From IMG/VR virus record IMGVR_UViG_3300037189_012019, positions 26,242 to 90,241 of that record: 64,000 bases of DNA. One strand, written 5' to 3'. The translations under genes were made by a program, and so were the position numbers. The notes under the pieces were generated by a model, which saw nothing but the letters and a program-made list of their open reading frames with translations, made no database searches and was not told where the DNA came from. The stretch's first letter is position 1, and each line of letters opens with the position of its first letter. Below, piece after piece: positions 49,130 through 56,422 of the stretch. This DNA comes from a virus.

Positions 49130-49807
49130 TTACATCCAAGACCAATTATGTTTATTTAAATCATTATTCCCATTATTATCATTTATAAGTTCTTTTAAAA
49201 AAATTGCCAAATTATGATTGTCTATTGGTGAGAGATGATTTGCACTTCCATTTATGTCGTGATCACCATGATAATTTGTGATATGTTTATTATCAATAGA
49301 CATTGTGCTTACATAAGATAAGTAACCATTTACAATTATATTATTTGCTTTTTTTTCATGAACATACGAACTTTCAAAGGCATTAATCCAAATAATTTTT
49401 TGATTTTTTAATTGTAAATTTTCAATACTTCTAAACGCATTATAGCTTGTCCATTTTACAAAATCTAAATCATAATAGTAATAGTAATAATATTCTAAGG
49501 CTTTTTCATAATTTTTAAATTTGATTCTATCAAAATTTATTTTTTTCCAATCAAGAGTGGCGCACATATGAGGATGTTTGTTTACTATTGGAATTCTGCT
49601 TTCTGCAGTCTTTATTACGATCACATAATCATATTCATCAGAATTAAATTTTAAAAATTGATTATAAATTAAATAATTGCTACATCCACGTATTCCTACT
49701 GATTTTACATTAACATTTAGCAATTCAGCTAAAATGTTAGTCCAAGAATATTTTTTATCATAATTTGCGCAAAAACTATCACCACAAACTAATATATTTT
49801 TCATCAT
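49130..49807 (-). CDS. SGNH-hydrolase-like protein 3
   Basis: A 225-aa protein: V-C-G-D-S-F-C (block I Ser), V-G-I-R-G-C-S-N (block II Gly), V-I-V-I-K-T-A-E-S region and a C-terminal N-H-L-S-P-I-D-N-H (block V His). Strongly A/T-rich with Tyr runs. Coupled by ATGA overlap to the 71-aa gene. No signal peptide. Closest in layout to protein 2 at 21.8 kb. Confidence 0.65.
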   Translation of the reverse strand: MMKNILVCGDSFCANYDKKYSWTNILAELLNVNVKSVGIRGCSNYLIYNQFLKFNSDEYDYVIVIKTAESRIPIVNKHPHMCATLDWKKINFDRIKFKNYEKALEYYYYYYYDLDFVKWTSYNAFRSIENLQLKNQKIIWINAFESSYVHEKKANNIIVNGYLSYVSTMSIDNKHITNYHGDHDINGSANHLSPIDNHNLAIFLKELINDNNGNNDLNKHNWSWM

Positions 49808-50019
49808 AACCCAATCATTTTTGAATTATACTTGAAATTACCACGAAACTCATTACGTAGCCAGTCTTCAAGGATTTCAAAACGTAGGGCGGCATCACCG
49901 TCACCTTCGCTTTCAAGATCAGTCCTTGCACGTTTACAAAACTCTACGAGGTCAGTATAACGGATTTTATCACTGTCCACAAGGGCAGCTTTATGGGTTT
50001 TACCAGCACGTTGATTCAT
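49804..50019 (-). CDS. 71-aa hypothetical protein
   Basis: A small charged helical protein (D-L-V-E-F-C-K-R-A-R, E-D-W-L-R-N-E-F) with a TAGGAGAACC site and its own minus-strand sigma70 promoter. No motif was recognised. Early phage regulator-like by size and control. Confidence 0.6.
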   Translation of the reverse strand: MNQRAGKTHKAALVDSDKIRYTDLVEFCKRARTDLESEGDGDAALRFEILEDWLRNEFRGNFKYNSKMIGL

Positions 50020-50040
50020 ATGGTTCTCCTATATACCTGT

Positions 50041-50068
50041 AAAATAACACATTTTTAGGCTTTGTCAA
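50041..50068 (-). promoter_or_regulatory. Sigma70-type promoter, minus strand
   Basis: TTGACA (50063-50068 reversed), 16-bp spacer, TATTTT (50041-50046 reversed). It is divergent from the promoter at 50083. Confidence 0.55.
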
Positions 50069-50082
50069 GTGAAAAATAACCC

Positions 50083-50110
50083 TTGACAATCACTATTTTT
50101 GTGTTATATT
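50083..50110 (+). promoter_or_regulatory. Sigma70-type promoter of repair cluster
   Basis: TTGACA, 16-bp spacer, TATATT. It drives the four-gene unit 50130-51449. Confidence 0.7.
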
Positions 50111-50129
50111 GGGTTAGATGGAGGCAATT

Positions 50130-50600
50130 ATGAACAAAGTTATCGTTTTTGACATTGATGGCACTATGGCTAACGTTGACCATCGTCGTCAGTATGTTGC
50201 AAGTAAGCCTAAAAATTGGGCAGCTTGGAACGCTGGCATGGCTAACGATACAGTCCATGCTGATATTAAGTTTATCTGGGATGCACTGACATTTTTGAAT
50301 GTGAACCACCCTAAGTATGAAGATAAAATTATTCGTTTATTTTGTAGTGGACGTGGTGAAGAAAATCGTGAAGTTACTGAAAAGTGGTTGCGTGATAACG
50401 ATTTCTATTGGGACAAACTGTATATGCGAGCAGAGAAAGACTATCGCAAGGATAGCATCGTCAAGGTAGAATTGCTTGAACAAATCCGCAAGGATTATGG
50501 CGAGCCTTATCTATGGTTTGATGATCGTCAGCAGGTTGTTGATGCAATCCGTGCGTGTGGTGTTCGTGTGTTACAAGTAGCAGAAGGAAATTTCATATGA
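50130..50600 (+). CDS. PNKP-type 3'-phosphatase (HAD) domain protein
   Basis: A 156-aa protein matching the phosphatase half of T4 polynucleotide kinase: V-F-D-I-D-G-T-M-A-N (catalytic Asp pair), C-S-G-R, and Y-R-K-D-S-I-V-K (Lys) then W-F-D-D-R. It removes 3'-phosphates (or 2',3'-cyclic phosphates) from broken RNA. The start at 50130 has a GGAGG site; an upstream in-frame ATG does not. In T4 this domain is fused to the kinase, which here is a separate gene 390 bp downstream. Confidence 0.85.
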   Translation: MNKVIVFDIDGTMANVDHRRQYVASKPKNWAAWNAGMANDTVHADIKFIWDALTFLNVNHPKYEDKIIRLFCSGRGEENREVTEKWLRDNDFYWDKLYMRAEKDYRKDSIVKVELLEQIRKDYGEPYLWFDDRQQVVDAIRACGVRVLQVAEGNFI

Positions 50601-50752
50601 ACTTTTGGACAAGTGTGTTGGCAGTTTTTATTGCAGATGGTATTCTTACTGCATTAAAATATAATACGGTTGAAGCGTTCTTTATTCTTGGAATTACTTC
50701 TTTTATCTATTTGATTGTAACAGCAATTATAGATAAGTGGAATACAATATGA
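50597..50752 (+). CDS. 51-aa two-TM membrane protein
   Basis: Two hydrophobic helices (about residues 3-19 and 26-45) with a short loop. The ATG overlaps the phosphatase stop (ATGA), and its own stop overlaps the next ATG. A small membrane protein inside an RNA-repair operon; function unknown. Confidence 0.65.
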   Translation: MNFWTSVLAVFIADGILTALKYNTVEAFFILGITSFIYLIVTAIIDKWNTI

Positions 50753-50991
50753 CTAAATCTATTATACATGTAAATCAACATGTGATTAAACGCAATAGTA
50801 AAACTGGTGAGCGTGAGCCTACTCTTACGGTCAAACAAGGTCGTAAGAATACTTACGCTCACGAGGTTGCTATTCATGGACCAAGCAAGGTTGTTTACAG
50901 TCCAGATAAACCATTAAGTTGTGGTGCAAAGGTTTGGATTGAAACTGAAAGTGAAGTAGAATTTATTGGTGAAATCAAGGTGTTAAAATGA
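50749..50991 (+). CDS. 80-aa hypothetical protein
   Basis: A basic beta-rich protein (V-I-K-R-N-S-K-T-G-E-R-E-P-T-L-T-V-K-Q-G-R-K) of a kind seen in other T4-like phages. The start overlaps the previous stop (ATGA), and its stop overlaps the kinase start. No catalytic motif is visible; nucleic-acid binding is possible from charge. Confidence 0.65.
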   Translation: MTKSIIHVNQHVIKRNSKTGEREPTLTVKQGRKNTYAHEVAIHGPSKVVYSPDKPLSCGAKVWIETESEVEFIGEIKVLK

Positions 50992-51449
50992 CCACGCTTT
51001 ATATGTTAGTTGGTGTACCAGGTTCTGGTAAGTCAACATGGATAAAGAACCAAGACTTTGATGATGTAATTATTGCATCAAGCGATGATTATATTGACCG
51101 TGTTGCAGCACAAAGCAACAAGACCTATAACGAGATTTTCAGCCGTGCTATTGGCTATGCACAAAAGTTTGTGGATGGTCAAGTGCAAAGTGCTATCAAC
51201 TTGGACAAGACCCTTATATGGGATCAAACCAACACGACTGCCAAAGGTCGTAAGGTTAAACTTGGTCGTATTCCAAAAGAATGGCGTAAGATTTGTGTAT
51301 TCTTTGCAACTCCTGAACCAGAGGAATTGCAACGCCGTCTTGATAGTCGTGTAGGCAAGAGCATTCCAAAGGATGTTATGAAGTCTATGATTGACAACTT
51401 GGAAGTTCCTGATTTGAAAGAAGGTTGGGATGAGATAATTTGGGCTTGA
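50988..51449 (+). CDS. PNK-type 5'-kinase domain protein
   Basis: A 153-aa P-loop kinase: G-V-P-G-S-G-K-S-T (Walker A, residues 8-16), S-S-D-D-Y (catalytic Asp as in T4 Pnkp Asp35), D-Q-T-N (as in the D-x-T-N motif of the PNK/CPDase family) and a C-terminal R-R-L-D-S-R lid. It would phosphorylate 5'-OH ends. With the phosphatase gene and the RNA ligase at 63.5 kb it makes a complete tRNA-repair set. Its TGA stop lies inside the terminator hairpin. Confidence 0.85.
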   Translation: MTTLYMLVGVPGSGKSTWIKNQDFDDVIIASSDDYIDRVAAQSNKTYNEIFSRAIGYAQKFVDGQVQSAINLDKTLIWDQTNTTAKGRKVKLGRIPKEWRKICVFFATPEPEELQRRLDSRVGKSIPKDVMKSMIDNLEVPDLKEGWDEIIWA

Positions 51450-51463
51450 CAAAGCCCAAATTT
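51437..51463 (+). terminator. Inverted repeat holding a stop codon and a -35 box
   Basis: AATTTGGGCTT and AAGCCCAAATT, 11-bp perfect arms around GACA. The hairpin contains the kinase TGA stop, and its centre is TTGACA, the -35 of the next promoter. A short T-rich stretch follows. Confidence 0.6.
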
Positions 51464-51474
51464 ATGTTTATATT
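51446..51474 (+). promoter_or_regulatory. Sigma70-type promoter
   Basis: TTGACA, 17-bp spacer, TATATT, with the -35 box in the loop of the preceding inverted repeat. Confidence 0.65.
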
Positions 51475-51498
51475 TTGTTAGTGTCTGGGGAGTTCACT

Positions 51499-51957
51499 AT
51501 GCAACTTACTATTACTGGTAAATGTAAAAATGTTAACCGTGATATTATTAAGAGGGCAGTGGCGTTCTACGCCGATTATCTTAATATAACAAAAAATAAA
51601 GTTGACCTATGGCTTGACTTTGAACGCAATCTACAGAAAAAACATGGTGACGAAGCATATTGTGTCAACGAGGGTGGTGGAAAATATACTATTACTGTTG
51701 ACTCCTCATTTAGCAAACGTAAAATTTTGATTGCTCTTGCACATGAAATGGTTCATGTTAAGCAATATGTTAAGCGTGAATTGTCATATAACGAAAGAAA
51801 AAAAGTAAGTCGGTATAAGGGGCAAGTTTATAAAGAAGCAAATATGAATTATTGGGACATGCCTTGGGAAATTGAAGCATTTGGTCGTGAACTTGGATTA
51901 TATAGAATGTTCATAGAAAATAAAAATATAGTTGACAAAACGGTCAAAAAAAGTTAA
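51499..51957 (+). CDS. HExxH zinc metallopeptidase-like protein
   Basis: A 152-aa protein; start at 51499 chosen for its GGGGAG site. L-A-H-E-M-V-H-V-K-Q gives the HExxH zinc motif and W-D-M-P-W-E-I-E-A a likely third ligand Glu, as in small gluzincin/SprT-like proteins of phages. Substrate is unknown. It is transcribed alone from the promoter at 51446. Confidence 0.75.
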   Translation: MQLTITGKCKNVNRDIIKRAVAFYADYLNITKNKVDLWLDFERNLQKKHGDEAYCVNEGGGKYTITVDSSFSKRKILIALAHEMVHVKQYVKRELSYNERKKVSRYKGQVYKEANMNYWDMPWEIEAFGRELGLYRMFIENKNIVDKTVKKS

Positions 51958-51960
51958 TAT
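51932..51960 (+). promoter_or_regulatory. Sigma70-type promoter
   Basis: TTGACA, 17-bp spacer, TAATAT, inside the end of the metallopeptidase gene. It would transcribe GIY-YIG 2 and tRNA-Met. Confidence 0.6.
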
Positions 51961-51990
51961 ATAGTTAATGGACAGTAAAGCCAGCCGCTA

Positions 51991-51998
51991 TATAAATA
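51991..51998 (+). promoter_or_regulatory. Late promoter before GIY-YIG 2
   Basis: Perfect TATAAATA followed by a GGAGAG site and the ATG at 52016. Confidence 0.6.
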
Positions 51999-52015
51999 CA
52001 TATGGAGAGTTTCAT

Positions 52016-52498
52016 ATGTATATTGTATATAAAATAACTAATACTATTAATGAAAAATATTATATTGGGGTTCATAAAACTGAAAATGTAAATGATTCAT
52101 ATATGGGAAGTGGCATTGCTATTAAAAATGCAATTAAAAATTATGGTAAGGAAAATTTTAAAAAAGAAATTCTTTTCACTACTGAAAATAAAAATGAAGC
52201 GTTCAATAAAGAAAAAGAATTAACACTTGACTTTTATAATAGAAACAACTATAATATGAAACTTGGTGGTGTTGGTGGTTTTACAAAAGAAAATGCAAAA
52301 AAAGGTTACGATGCAGCAAATTGGTCTAAAGAATTATTGGCAGAAAATGGAAGGCAAAATGTCAAAAAATTCACAACAGAACAACTTAAGGAAAATGGTC
52401 GTAAAGGTGGAATTGCATTGAAGGGTAAACCAAAAAGTGAAGAACATAAAAAGGCATTAAGGGAATCTTGGTTAAAAAAACATGGGCGTGTCGTATAA
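52016..52498 (+). CDS. GIY-YIG endonuclease 2 with NUMOD-like tail
   Basis: A 160-aa protein. Start M-Y-I-V-Y-K-I-T-N, then K-Y-Y-I-G-V-H-K (GIY-YIG pair), Y-x-G-S-G and an E-L-T-L-D-F-Y block. The C-terminus has short repeats (L-x-E-N-G-R-x, K-G-K-P-K-S-E-E-H-K) of the DNA-binding NUMOD3 type found in homing endonucleases. Its last five codons lie inside the tRNA-Met gene. A strong GGAGAG site fixes the start. Confidence 0.85.
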   Translation: MYIVYKITNTINEKYYIGVHKTENVNDSYMGSGIAIKNAIKNYGKENFKKEILFTTENKNEAFNKEKELTLDFYNRNNYNMKLGGVGGFTKENAKKGYDAANWSKELLAENGRQNVKKFTTEQLKENGRKGGIALKGKPKSEEHKKALRESWLKKHGRVV

Positions 52499-52559
52499 TG
52501 GTTAGTACCTGCTCCTCATAAGAGCACTAGTGTCCGTTCGAGTCGGGCCACGCCTACCA
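52484..52559 (+). tRNA. tRNA with CAU anticodon (Met, or Ile if lysidine-modified)
   Basis: A 76-nt cloverleaf: acceptor GGGCGTG/CACGCCT (first pair G-U), anticodon stem TGCTC/GAGCA with loop CTCATAA, T-loop TTCGAGT, encoded CCA (52557-52559). The first 15 nt are also the end of the GIY-YIG reading frame. Elongator, initiator or Ile identity cannot be settled by eye. Confidence 0.9.
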
Positions 52560-52576
52560 TAAATTAAGGAAGTATT

Positions 52577-52993
52577 ATGATAGATTGTTTGATTATAGGT
52601 GACAGTATTGCAAAGGGTCTTGGTGATGTTCGTCGTGACTGCATGACTATTGCTAAAGTTGGTATCAATTCACAAGATTTTCTTGGGACATACAGCACAA
52701 AACTTCCGACAAGTAATATTGTTATTATAAGTTTAAGCACCAATGATTCTAAAGATATGCACACACATGAAAATCTTTGGTTGATCCGTCAACGTATCGA
52801 CGCACAATATGTTATTTGGATACTACCTAATGATACTCGTGCTGAAACCATAGAATATATTGAAGCACTTGCCAGAGATTTTAATGATGGCACAATTAAA
52901 CTACATAAAGATTGGTTGAGTAAAGATAAAATCCATCCTACTGCAAAAGGTTATAAAGAATTAGGTAAAGCCACTATGGATGTGGTAGATTAA
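52577..52993 (+). CDS. SGNH-hydrolase-like protein 4
   Basis: A 138-aa minimal SGNH hydrolase: I-I-G-D-S-I-A (Ser10), G-I-N (block II), S-T-N-D (block III Asn) and D-K-I-H-P-T (block V Asp/His). All four blocks are intact, so this is the clearest catalytic member of the six. Without signal peptide. AGGAAG site. Flanked by tRNA-Met and tRNA-Leu. Confidence 0.8.
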   Translation: MIDCLIIGDSIAKGLGDVRRDCMTIAKVGINSQDFLGTYSTKLPTSNIVIISLSTNDSKDMHTHENLWLIRQRIDAQYVIWILPNDTRAETIEYIEALARDFNDGTIKLHKDWLSKDKIHPTAKGYKELGKATMDVVD

Positions 52994-52999
52994 GTTAAT

Positions 53000-53076
53000 G
53001 CCCACGTATTCCAACAGGTAGAGAAAGGCGACTTAAAATCGCCACAGTGTCGGTTCAAATCCGACCGTGGGCACCA
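53000..53076 (+). tRNA. tRNA with UAA anticodon (Leu) lacking the long variable arm
   Basis: A 77-nt cloverleaf: acceptor GCCCACG/CGTGGGC, anticodon stem GGCGA/TCGCC with loop CTTAAAA, T-stem GTCGG/CCGAC with loop TTCAAAT, encoded CCA. The variable region is only about 5 nt (ACAGT), whereas bacterial leucine tRNAs are class II with a long arm. Confidence 0.85.
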
Positions 53077-53092
53077 ATTAAAAAGTTTTAAA

Positions 53093-53341
53093 ATGACAGA
53101 AGTAAAAGTTCACATTCCACATCAACATGTTTTAGCTAAAGATTATTGGATTGATGAAATGATACGATTTTGTCTTGAAAATAATTATGTTTTTAAGTAT
53201 CCAGAACTTTCATATTTTGAAGATGGAACGCTTGTAGGAAAATTTCAAGTCGTTTTTGAATTTGATAAAGCAGAAGATGCAACTCACTTTACCCTACGTT
53301 GGGTAGATAGTGATTGGGGTATGATGTGGCATCCAGTTTAG
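53093..53341 (+). CDS. 82-aa hypothetical protein
   Basis: An alpha/beta small protein with a C-terminal D-S-D-W-G-M-M-W-H segment. Upstream sequence lacks a clear Shine-Dalgarno. It follows tRNA-Leu and overlaps the convergent Ntn hydrolase gene by 4 bp. No function assigned. Confidence 0.6.
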   Translation: MTEVKVHIPHQHVLAKDYWIDEMIRFCLENNYVFKYPELSYFEDGTLVGKFQVVFEFDKAEDATHFTLRWVDSDWGMMWHPV

Positions 53342-54219
53342 TCTGTGATATGACCTAAATTAGTAGGAATACTTGGATCATCTTCACCACTGCGTAGCAC
53401 ACGATTACTTAATAATTCTACCCAAAGTTTACTATCACTACCATTAAGTTTCCAAAAATTAAAAGTAATATTACTTTGAATTGGACGAACAAACATTGTA
53501 TTTTCTTTTGGAACTAACATAAGTTGTGCTGTTGTTCGCATCATTTTCTTTTCATCTGTAAGACGTAGTGCATTTAATTGCCAGTTATCAACATATTTTT
53601 TAGTTAACCAATCAATAAGTTGTGCAGGTGTTTCAGCATTTTTTGCAATATGTTCTGCAATGATTAAACGACTGCGACTGCTTATAGCACTGGCAGTTTC
53701 ACTGTCATCACTGCTATATTGATATCCTGCCCACTTTAACCATACGCCGTGATTAGTTCTTGCAACAGTTTCGTCATGTGGTATTTCTTCTATCTTATAT
53801 TTGTAATCTTTATCTTCATATCCACCAGGTGCCCATGCACCTTCAAGTAGATAACAAGTTTCACGATCAAATATAATTGTGCATCCTGGTAGCTTTTGTT
53901 TAATTAAACTCATTGCTACTGCTTTAATATCAGTTAGTCGCAATGCCTTTTGAATCTTTACGCCATCTTTGCTTGGTGTCTTGGTGCGAACAGTGATTTC
54001 TTTTTCATCATCTAGCACCATAAGGCTTGCAGATAACACACAAACTCCGCTGTCATTCATGCCTTCACAGTATTGTGTAATATCATCCCAAAAATATAAT
54101 ACTTCTGTATTTTTATTTTTCTTTTTACGAAAACTTAAATCAGGAACATAGTTGCGATCACGATTTTTTACACCAACCCAACCTACATTATCAAAATATT
54201 TTGCAACTATAACACACAT
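53338..54219 (-). CDS. Ntn-hydrolase (choloylglycine-hydrolase/C45-like)
   Basis: A 293-aa protein beginning M-C-V-I-V-A-K: Cys2 would become the N-terminal nucleophile after Met removal. N-R-D-R (about 18-21) matches the Arg/Asp pair of the conjugated-bile-salt/acyl-homoserine-lactone acylase group, and G-V-C-V-L-S-A-S and T-N-H-G-V-W follow the family pattern. It hydrolyses an amide bond; substrate is unknown. No signal peptide. Perfect late promoter 5 bp from the ATG. Confidence 0.8.
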   Translation of the reverse strand: MCVIVAKYFDNVGWVGVKNRDRNYVPDLSFRKKKNKNTEVLYFWDDITQYCEGMNDSGVCVLSASLMVLDDEKEITVRTKTPSKDGVKIQKALRLTDIKAVAMSLIKQKLPGCTIIFDRETCYLLEGAWAPGGYEDKDYKYKIEEIPHDETVARTNHGVWLKWAGYQYSSDDSETASAISSRSRLIIAEHIAKNAETPAQLIDWLTKKYVDNWQLNALRLTDEKKMMRTTAQLMLVPKENTMFVRPIQSNITFNFWKLNGSDSKLWVELLSNRVLRSGEDDPSIPTNLGHITD

Positions 54220-54224
54220 AATGA

Positions 54225-54232
54225 TATTTATA
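54225..54232 (-). promoter_or_regulatory. Late promoter of Ntn hydrolase
   Basis: Perfect TATAAATA on the minus strand, 5 bp before the ATG at 54219. Confidence 0.65.
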
Positions 54233-54249
54233 TGAAGGTTGGTGAATGG

Positions 54250-54257
54250 TAAATACT
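54250..54257 (+). promoter_or_regulatory. Late promoter of GH19 endolysin
   Basis: GTAAATACT, 26 bp before the ATG, with an AAAAAGGAAA site between. Divergent from the Ntn hydrolase promoter. Confidence 0.5.
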
Positions 54258-54283
54258 GATAACAATCAAAAAGGAAATATAAA

Positions 54284-54898
54284 ATGGCAACTTTTGAACA
54301 ACTACAAGAAATTTTTCCACAAGCAAAAGGTGAGAATTTAGAGAAATATTGTGATGCACTTAATGAAGCAATGCATGAATTTGAAATTAATACACCCGCT
54401 CGTTGTGCTATGTTTCTTGCACAGTGTGCACATGAAAGTGGTATGTTCAGTGCTGTAAGTGAAAATTTAAACTACAAAGCAGAAACACTTACAAAGATAT
54501 TTCCAAAATATTTCCGTGATGTAGATCCAAATGATTTTGCAAAGCAACCAGAAAAGATTGCTAATCGTGTTTATGCTTCACGTATGGGTAATGGTGATGA
54601 ACACAGCGGCGATGGTTTCCGTTTTCGTGGTCGTGGTTTAATTCAGTTAACTGGTAAGAATAACTACACTGCATGTGGTGAAGCATTAGGCATGGACCTT
54701 GTAGAAAACAGTGATTATCTTGCTACACCAGAAGGTGCAGCACGTAGTGCTGGTTGGTTCTTTCAACAAAATGGTTGCAATGAAGTAGCTGATACTGGTG
54801 ACATTGTAAAGTGCACAAAGATTATTAATGGTGGAACCATTGGTCTTGAAGAACGTACACATCTTTGGGAAAAAGCACGTTCAGTATTAGGTGACTAA
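54284..54898 (+). CDS. GH19 chitinase-type endolysin
   Basis: A 204-aa single-domain GH19 muramidase/chitinase-like lysin: F-L-A-Q-C-A-H-E-S-G (catalytic Glu), Y-A-S-R-M-G-N-G-D and F-R-F-R-G-R-G-L-I-Q-L-T-G (second acid region) in the correct order. No signal peptide, so it needs a holin. This is probably the main lysis enzyme. Its stop overlaps the next gene (TAATG). Confidence 0.9.
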   Translation: MATFEQLQEIFPQAKGENLEKYCDALNEAMHEFEINTPARCAMFLAQCAHESGMFSAVSENLNYKAETLTKIFPKYFRDVDPNDFAKQPEKIANRVYASRMGNGDEHSGDGFRFRGRGLIQLTGKNNYTACGEALGMDLVENSDYLATPEGAARSAGWFFQQNGCNEVADTGDIVKCTKIINGGTIGLEERTHLWEKARSVLGD

Positions 54899-55707
54899 TG
54901 CCAACCCTTATTGCAGGCGGTGATAGTTTCACTTGGGGAAGTGAACTAGGTGATGATAAATTTAGTAGCACAGAACACACTCCAAGTCAACAAACTTGGA
55001 GTGCTCTTTTAGCAAGGCAGTATAATATGGAATATATTTGTGTTGCTAAACCAGGTGGTGCAAATAATACTATTAGCCGCCGTATTATAAAAGCAATTAA
55101 TGATAATAAAGATAAAGAATTATGTGTTGCGGTTATGTGGACATACACTCATCGCAGTGAAATACGAATTCGCAACATGCACCCATACAATACTATAGTT
55201 AAAAATCCAATTGTTGCAGCACGTTTTGATATTGACGATTATTGGATAAATTTTAACGCATGGCATGGTTTATCTTTTGATGAAAAGATGGAATTTTTCC
55301 CAAACGGATTAGATGAAAAACAAAGAAAATTTTTTCTTGAACAACATAATAAATTAAATGAAATTGGAATTGTACATGCAAGTGACAGTTTTTATAAAGT
55401 AACTGGTGATTACAGCTATCATAATTATAATTCATTAAAAGAAATGATGTTTCTAGAAATGTTTTGTAAACAAAGAAACATACCGTATTTCTTTTGCAGT
55501 GCTAGTGACGAACTTTTTAAACCACAGCCAAATGATATTATCAATAGTGGATTATATGATCTAGACTGGACTCATTGGTATCGTGATGCAGCATTTAACG
55601 AATGGGCAAAAGATTATCCAAAATGTGGTAATCATCCTGGTCACAATGCACATATTGATTGGTTACAACTTATATTACCAAAGATTGTTGAATGTTTTCA
55701 AAATTAA
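54898..55707 (+). CDS. SGNH-hydrolase-like protein 5
   Basis: A 269-aa protein: A-G-G-D-S-F-T-W-G (Ser10), K-P-G-G-A-N-N (block II/III Gly and Asn), V-M-W-T-Y-T segment and C-G-N-H-P-G-H-N-A-H near the C-terminus (His). It is coupled to the endolysin gene by TAATG and overlaps the next SGNH gene by 16 bp, so lysin and two esterase-like proteins form one unit. Peptidoglycan or capsule O-acetyl groups are plausible substrates given the neighbour. Confidence 0.7.
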   Translation: MPTLIAGGDSFTWGSELGDDKFSSTEHTPSQQTWSALLARQYNMEYICVAKPGGANNTISRRIIKAINDNKDKELCVAVMWTYTHRSEIRIRNMHPYNTIVKNPIVAARFDIDDYWINFNAWHGLSFDEKMEFFPNGLDEKQRKFFLEQHNKLNEIGIVHASDSFYKVTGDYSYHNYNSLKEMMFLEMFCKQRNIPYFFCSASDELFKPQPNDIINSGLYDLDWTHWYRDAAFNEWAKDYPKCGNHPGHNAHIDWLQLILPKIVECFQN

Positions 55708-56279
55708 TATGTAGTGGTTGTAGTTTTACCAGTGGATATGGATTAAAGAACGCAATTAATTCTTGGCCGTATTTGCTGGCTGAAAAATTAAACTTAAGTG
55801 TCATTAATCTTGCACGAGAGGGCATGGGTAATGAACATATTATACAAAGTATAATTGAAAAAGATTTACATAATAGCTTTGTTGTCTGCGGATTTACACA
55901 GCCAAGTCGTGTAGAATTTAAAGATAATAAAACTGGTAAAAAATTTACAACCATTCCAAATCGCCGTGGTTTAACAGAGTTTGAAAATATATTCTGGCAT
56001 GATTATTATGATGAATTATATTATTATGAAAAGTTCATAAATCAAGTAAAACTTTTTTCTGCATATCTTAATCACAATAAAGTTCCTTATGTATTCTTTG
56101 ATGTAATGCCTATTAACCATTACTGTCAAAATATTGACAACAATTATATTTGGTTTAATAGTGAAAACATGTGTAGCATAACATATCCACATAAACTGCC
56201 TGATGGTCATCCTGATGAAATTGCACATGAAATAATGGCAGAAAAATTATTTAAAATAATAGTTGACAAAATTGGATAA
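55692..56279 (+). CDS. SGNH-hydrolase-like protein 6
   Basis: A 195-aa protein: I-C-S-G-C-S-F-T-S-G-Y-G (block I Ser after Cys), L-A-R-E-G-M-G-N (block II), V-V-C-G-F-T-Q-P and P-D-G-H-P-D-E-I-A-H (block V Asp/His). Tandem with protein 5 and probably a distant duplicate. A/T-rich. The gene contains the promoter of tRNA-Val at its 3' end. Confidence 0.7.
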   Translation: MFSKLICSGCSFTSGYGLKNAINSWPYLLAEKLNLSVINLAREGMGNEHIIQSIIEKDLHNSFVVCGFTQPSRVEFKDNKTGKKFTTIPNRRGLTEFENIFWHDYYDELYYYEKFINQVKLFSAYLNHNKVPYVFFDVMPINHYCQNIDNNYIWFNSENMCSITYPHKLPDGHPDEIAHEIMAEKLFKIIVDKIG

Positions 56280-56290
56280 TATGATATATA
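56263..56290 (+). promoter_or_regulatory. Sigma70-type promoter of tRNA-Val
   Basis: TTGACA, 16-bp spacer, TATATA, ending 10 bp before the tRNA. Confidence 0.65.
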
Positions 56291-56300
56291 TAAACTATTG

Positions 56301-56374
56301 GGGCGATTAGTTTAATGGTAAAACTCCGCTTTTACACGGCGGCTACGGCAGTTCGATTCTGTCATCGCCTACCA
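56301..56374 (+). tRNA. tRNA-Val(UAC)
   Basis: A 74-nt cloverleaf: acceptor GGGCGAT/ATCGCCT, anticodon stem CCGCT/GGCGG with loop TTTACAC, T-loop TTCGATT, encoded CCA (56372-56374). Confidence 0.9.
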
Positions 56375-56409
56375 ATTTAGAGGTTAAAAGCACCTTTTTA
56401 ATTATTTTG

Positions 56410-56417
56410 TATAAATA
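56410..56417 (+). promoter_or_regulatory. Late promoter of VSR-like endonuclease gene
   Basis: Perfect TATAAATA, 5 bp before the ATG at 56423; no Shine-Dalgarno. Confidence 0.6.
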
Positions 56418-56422
56418 ATTAT

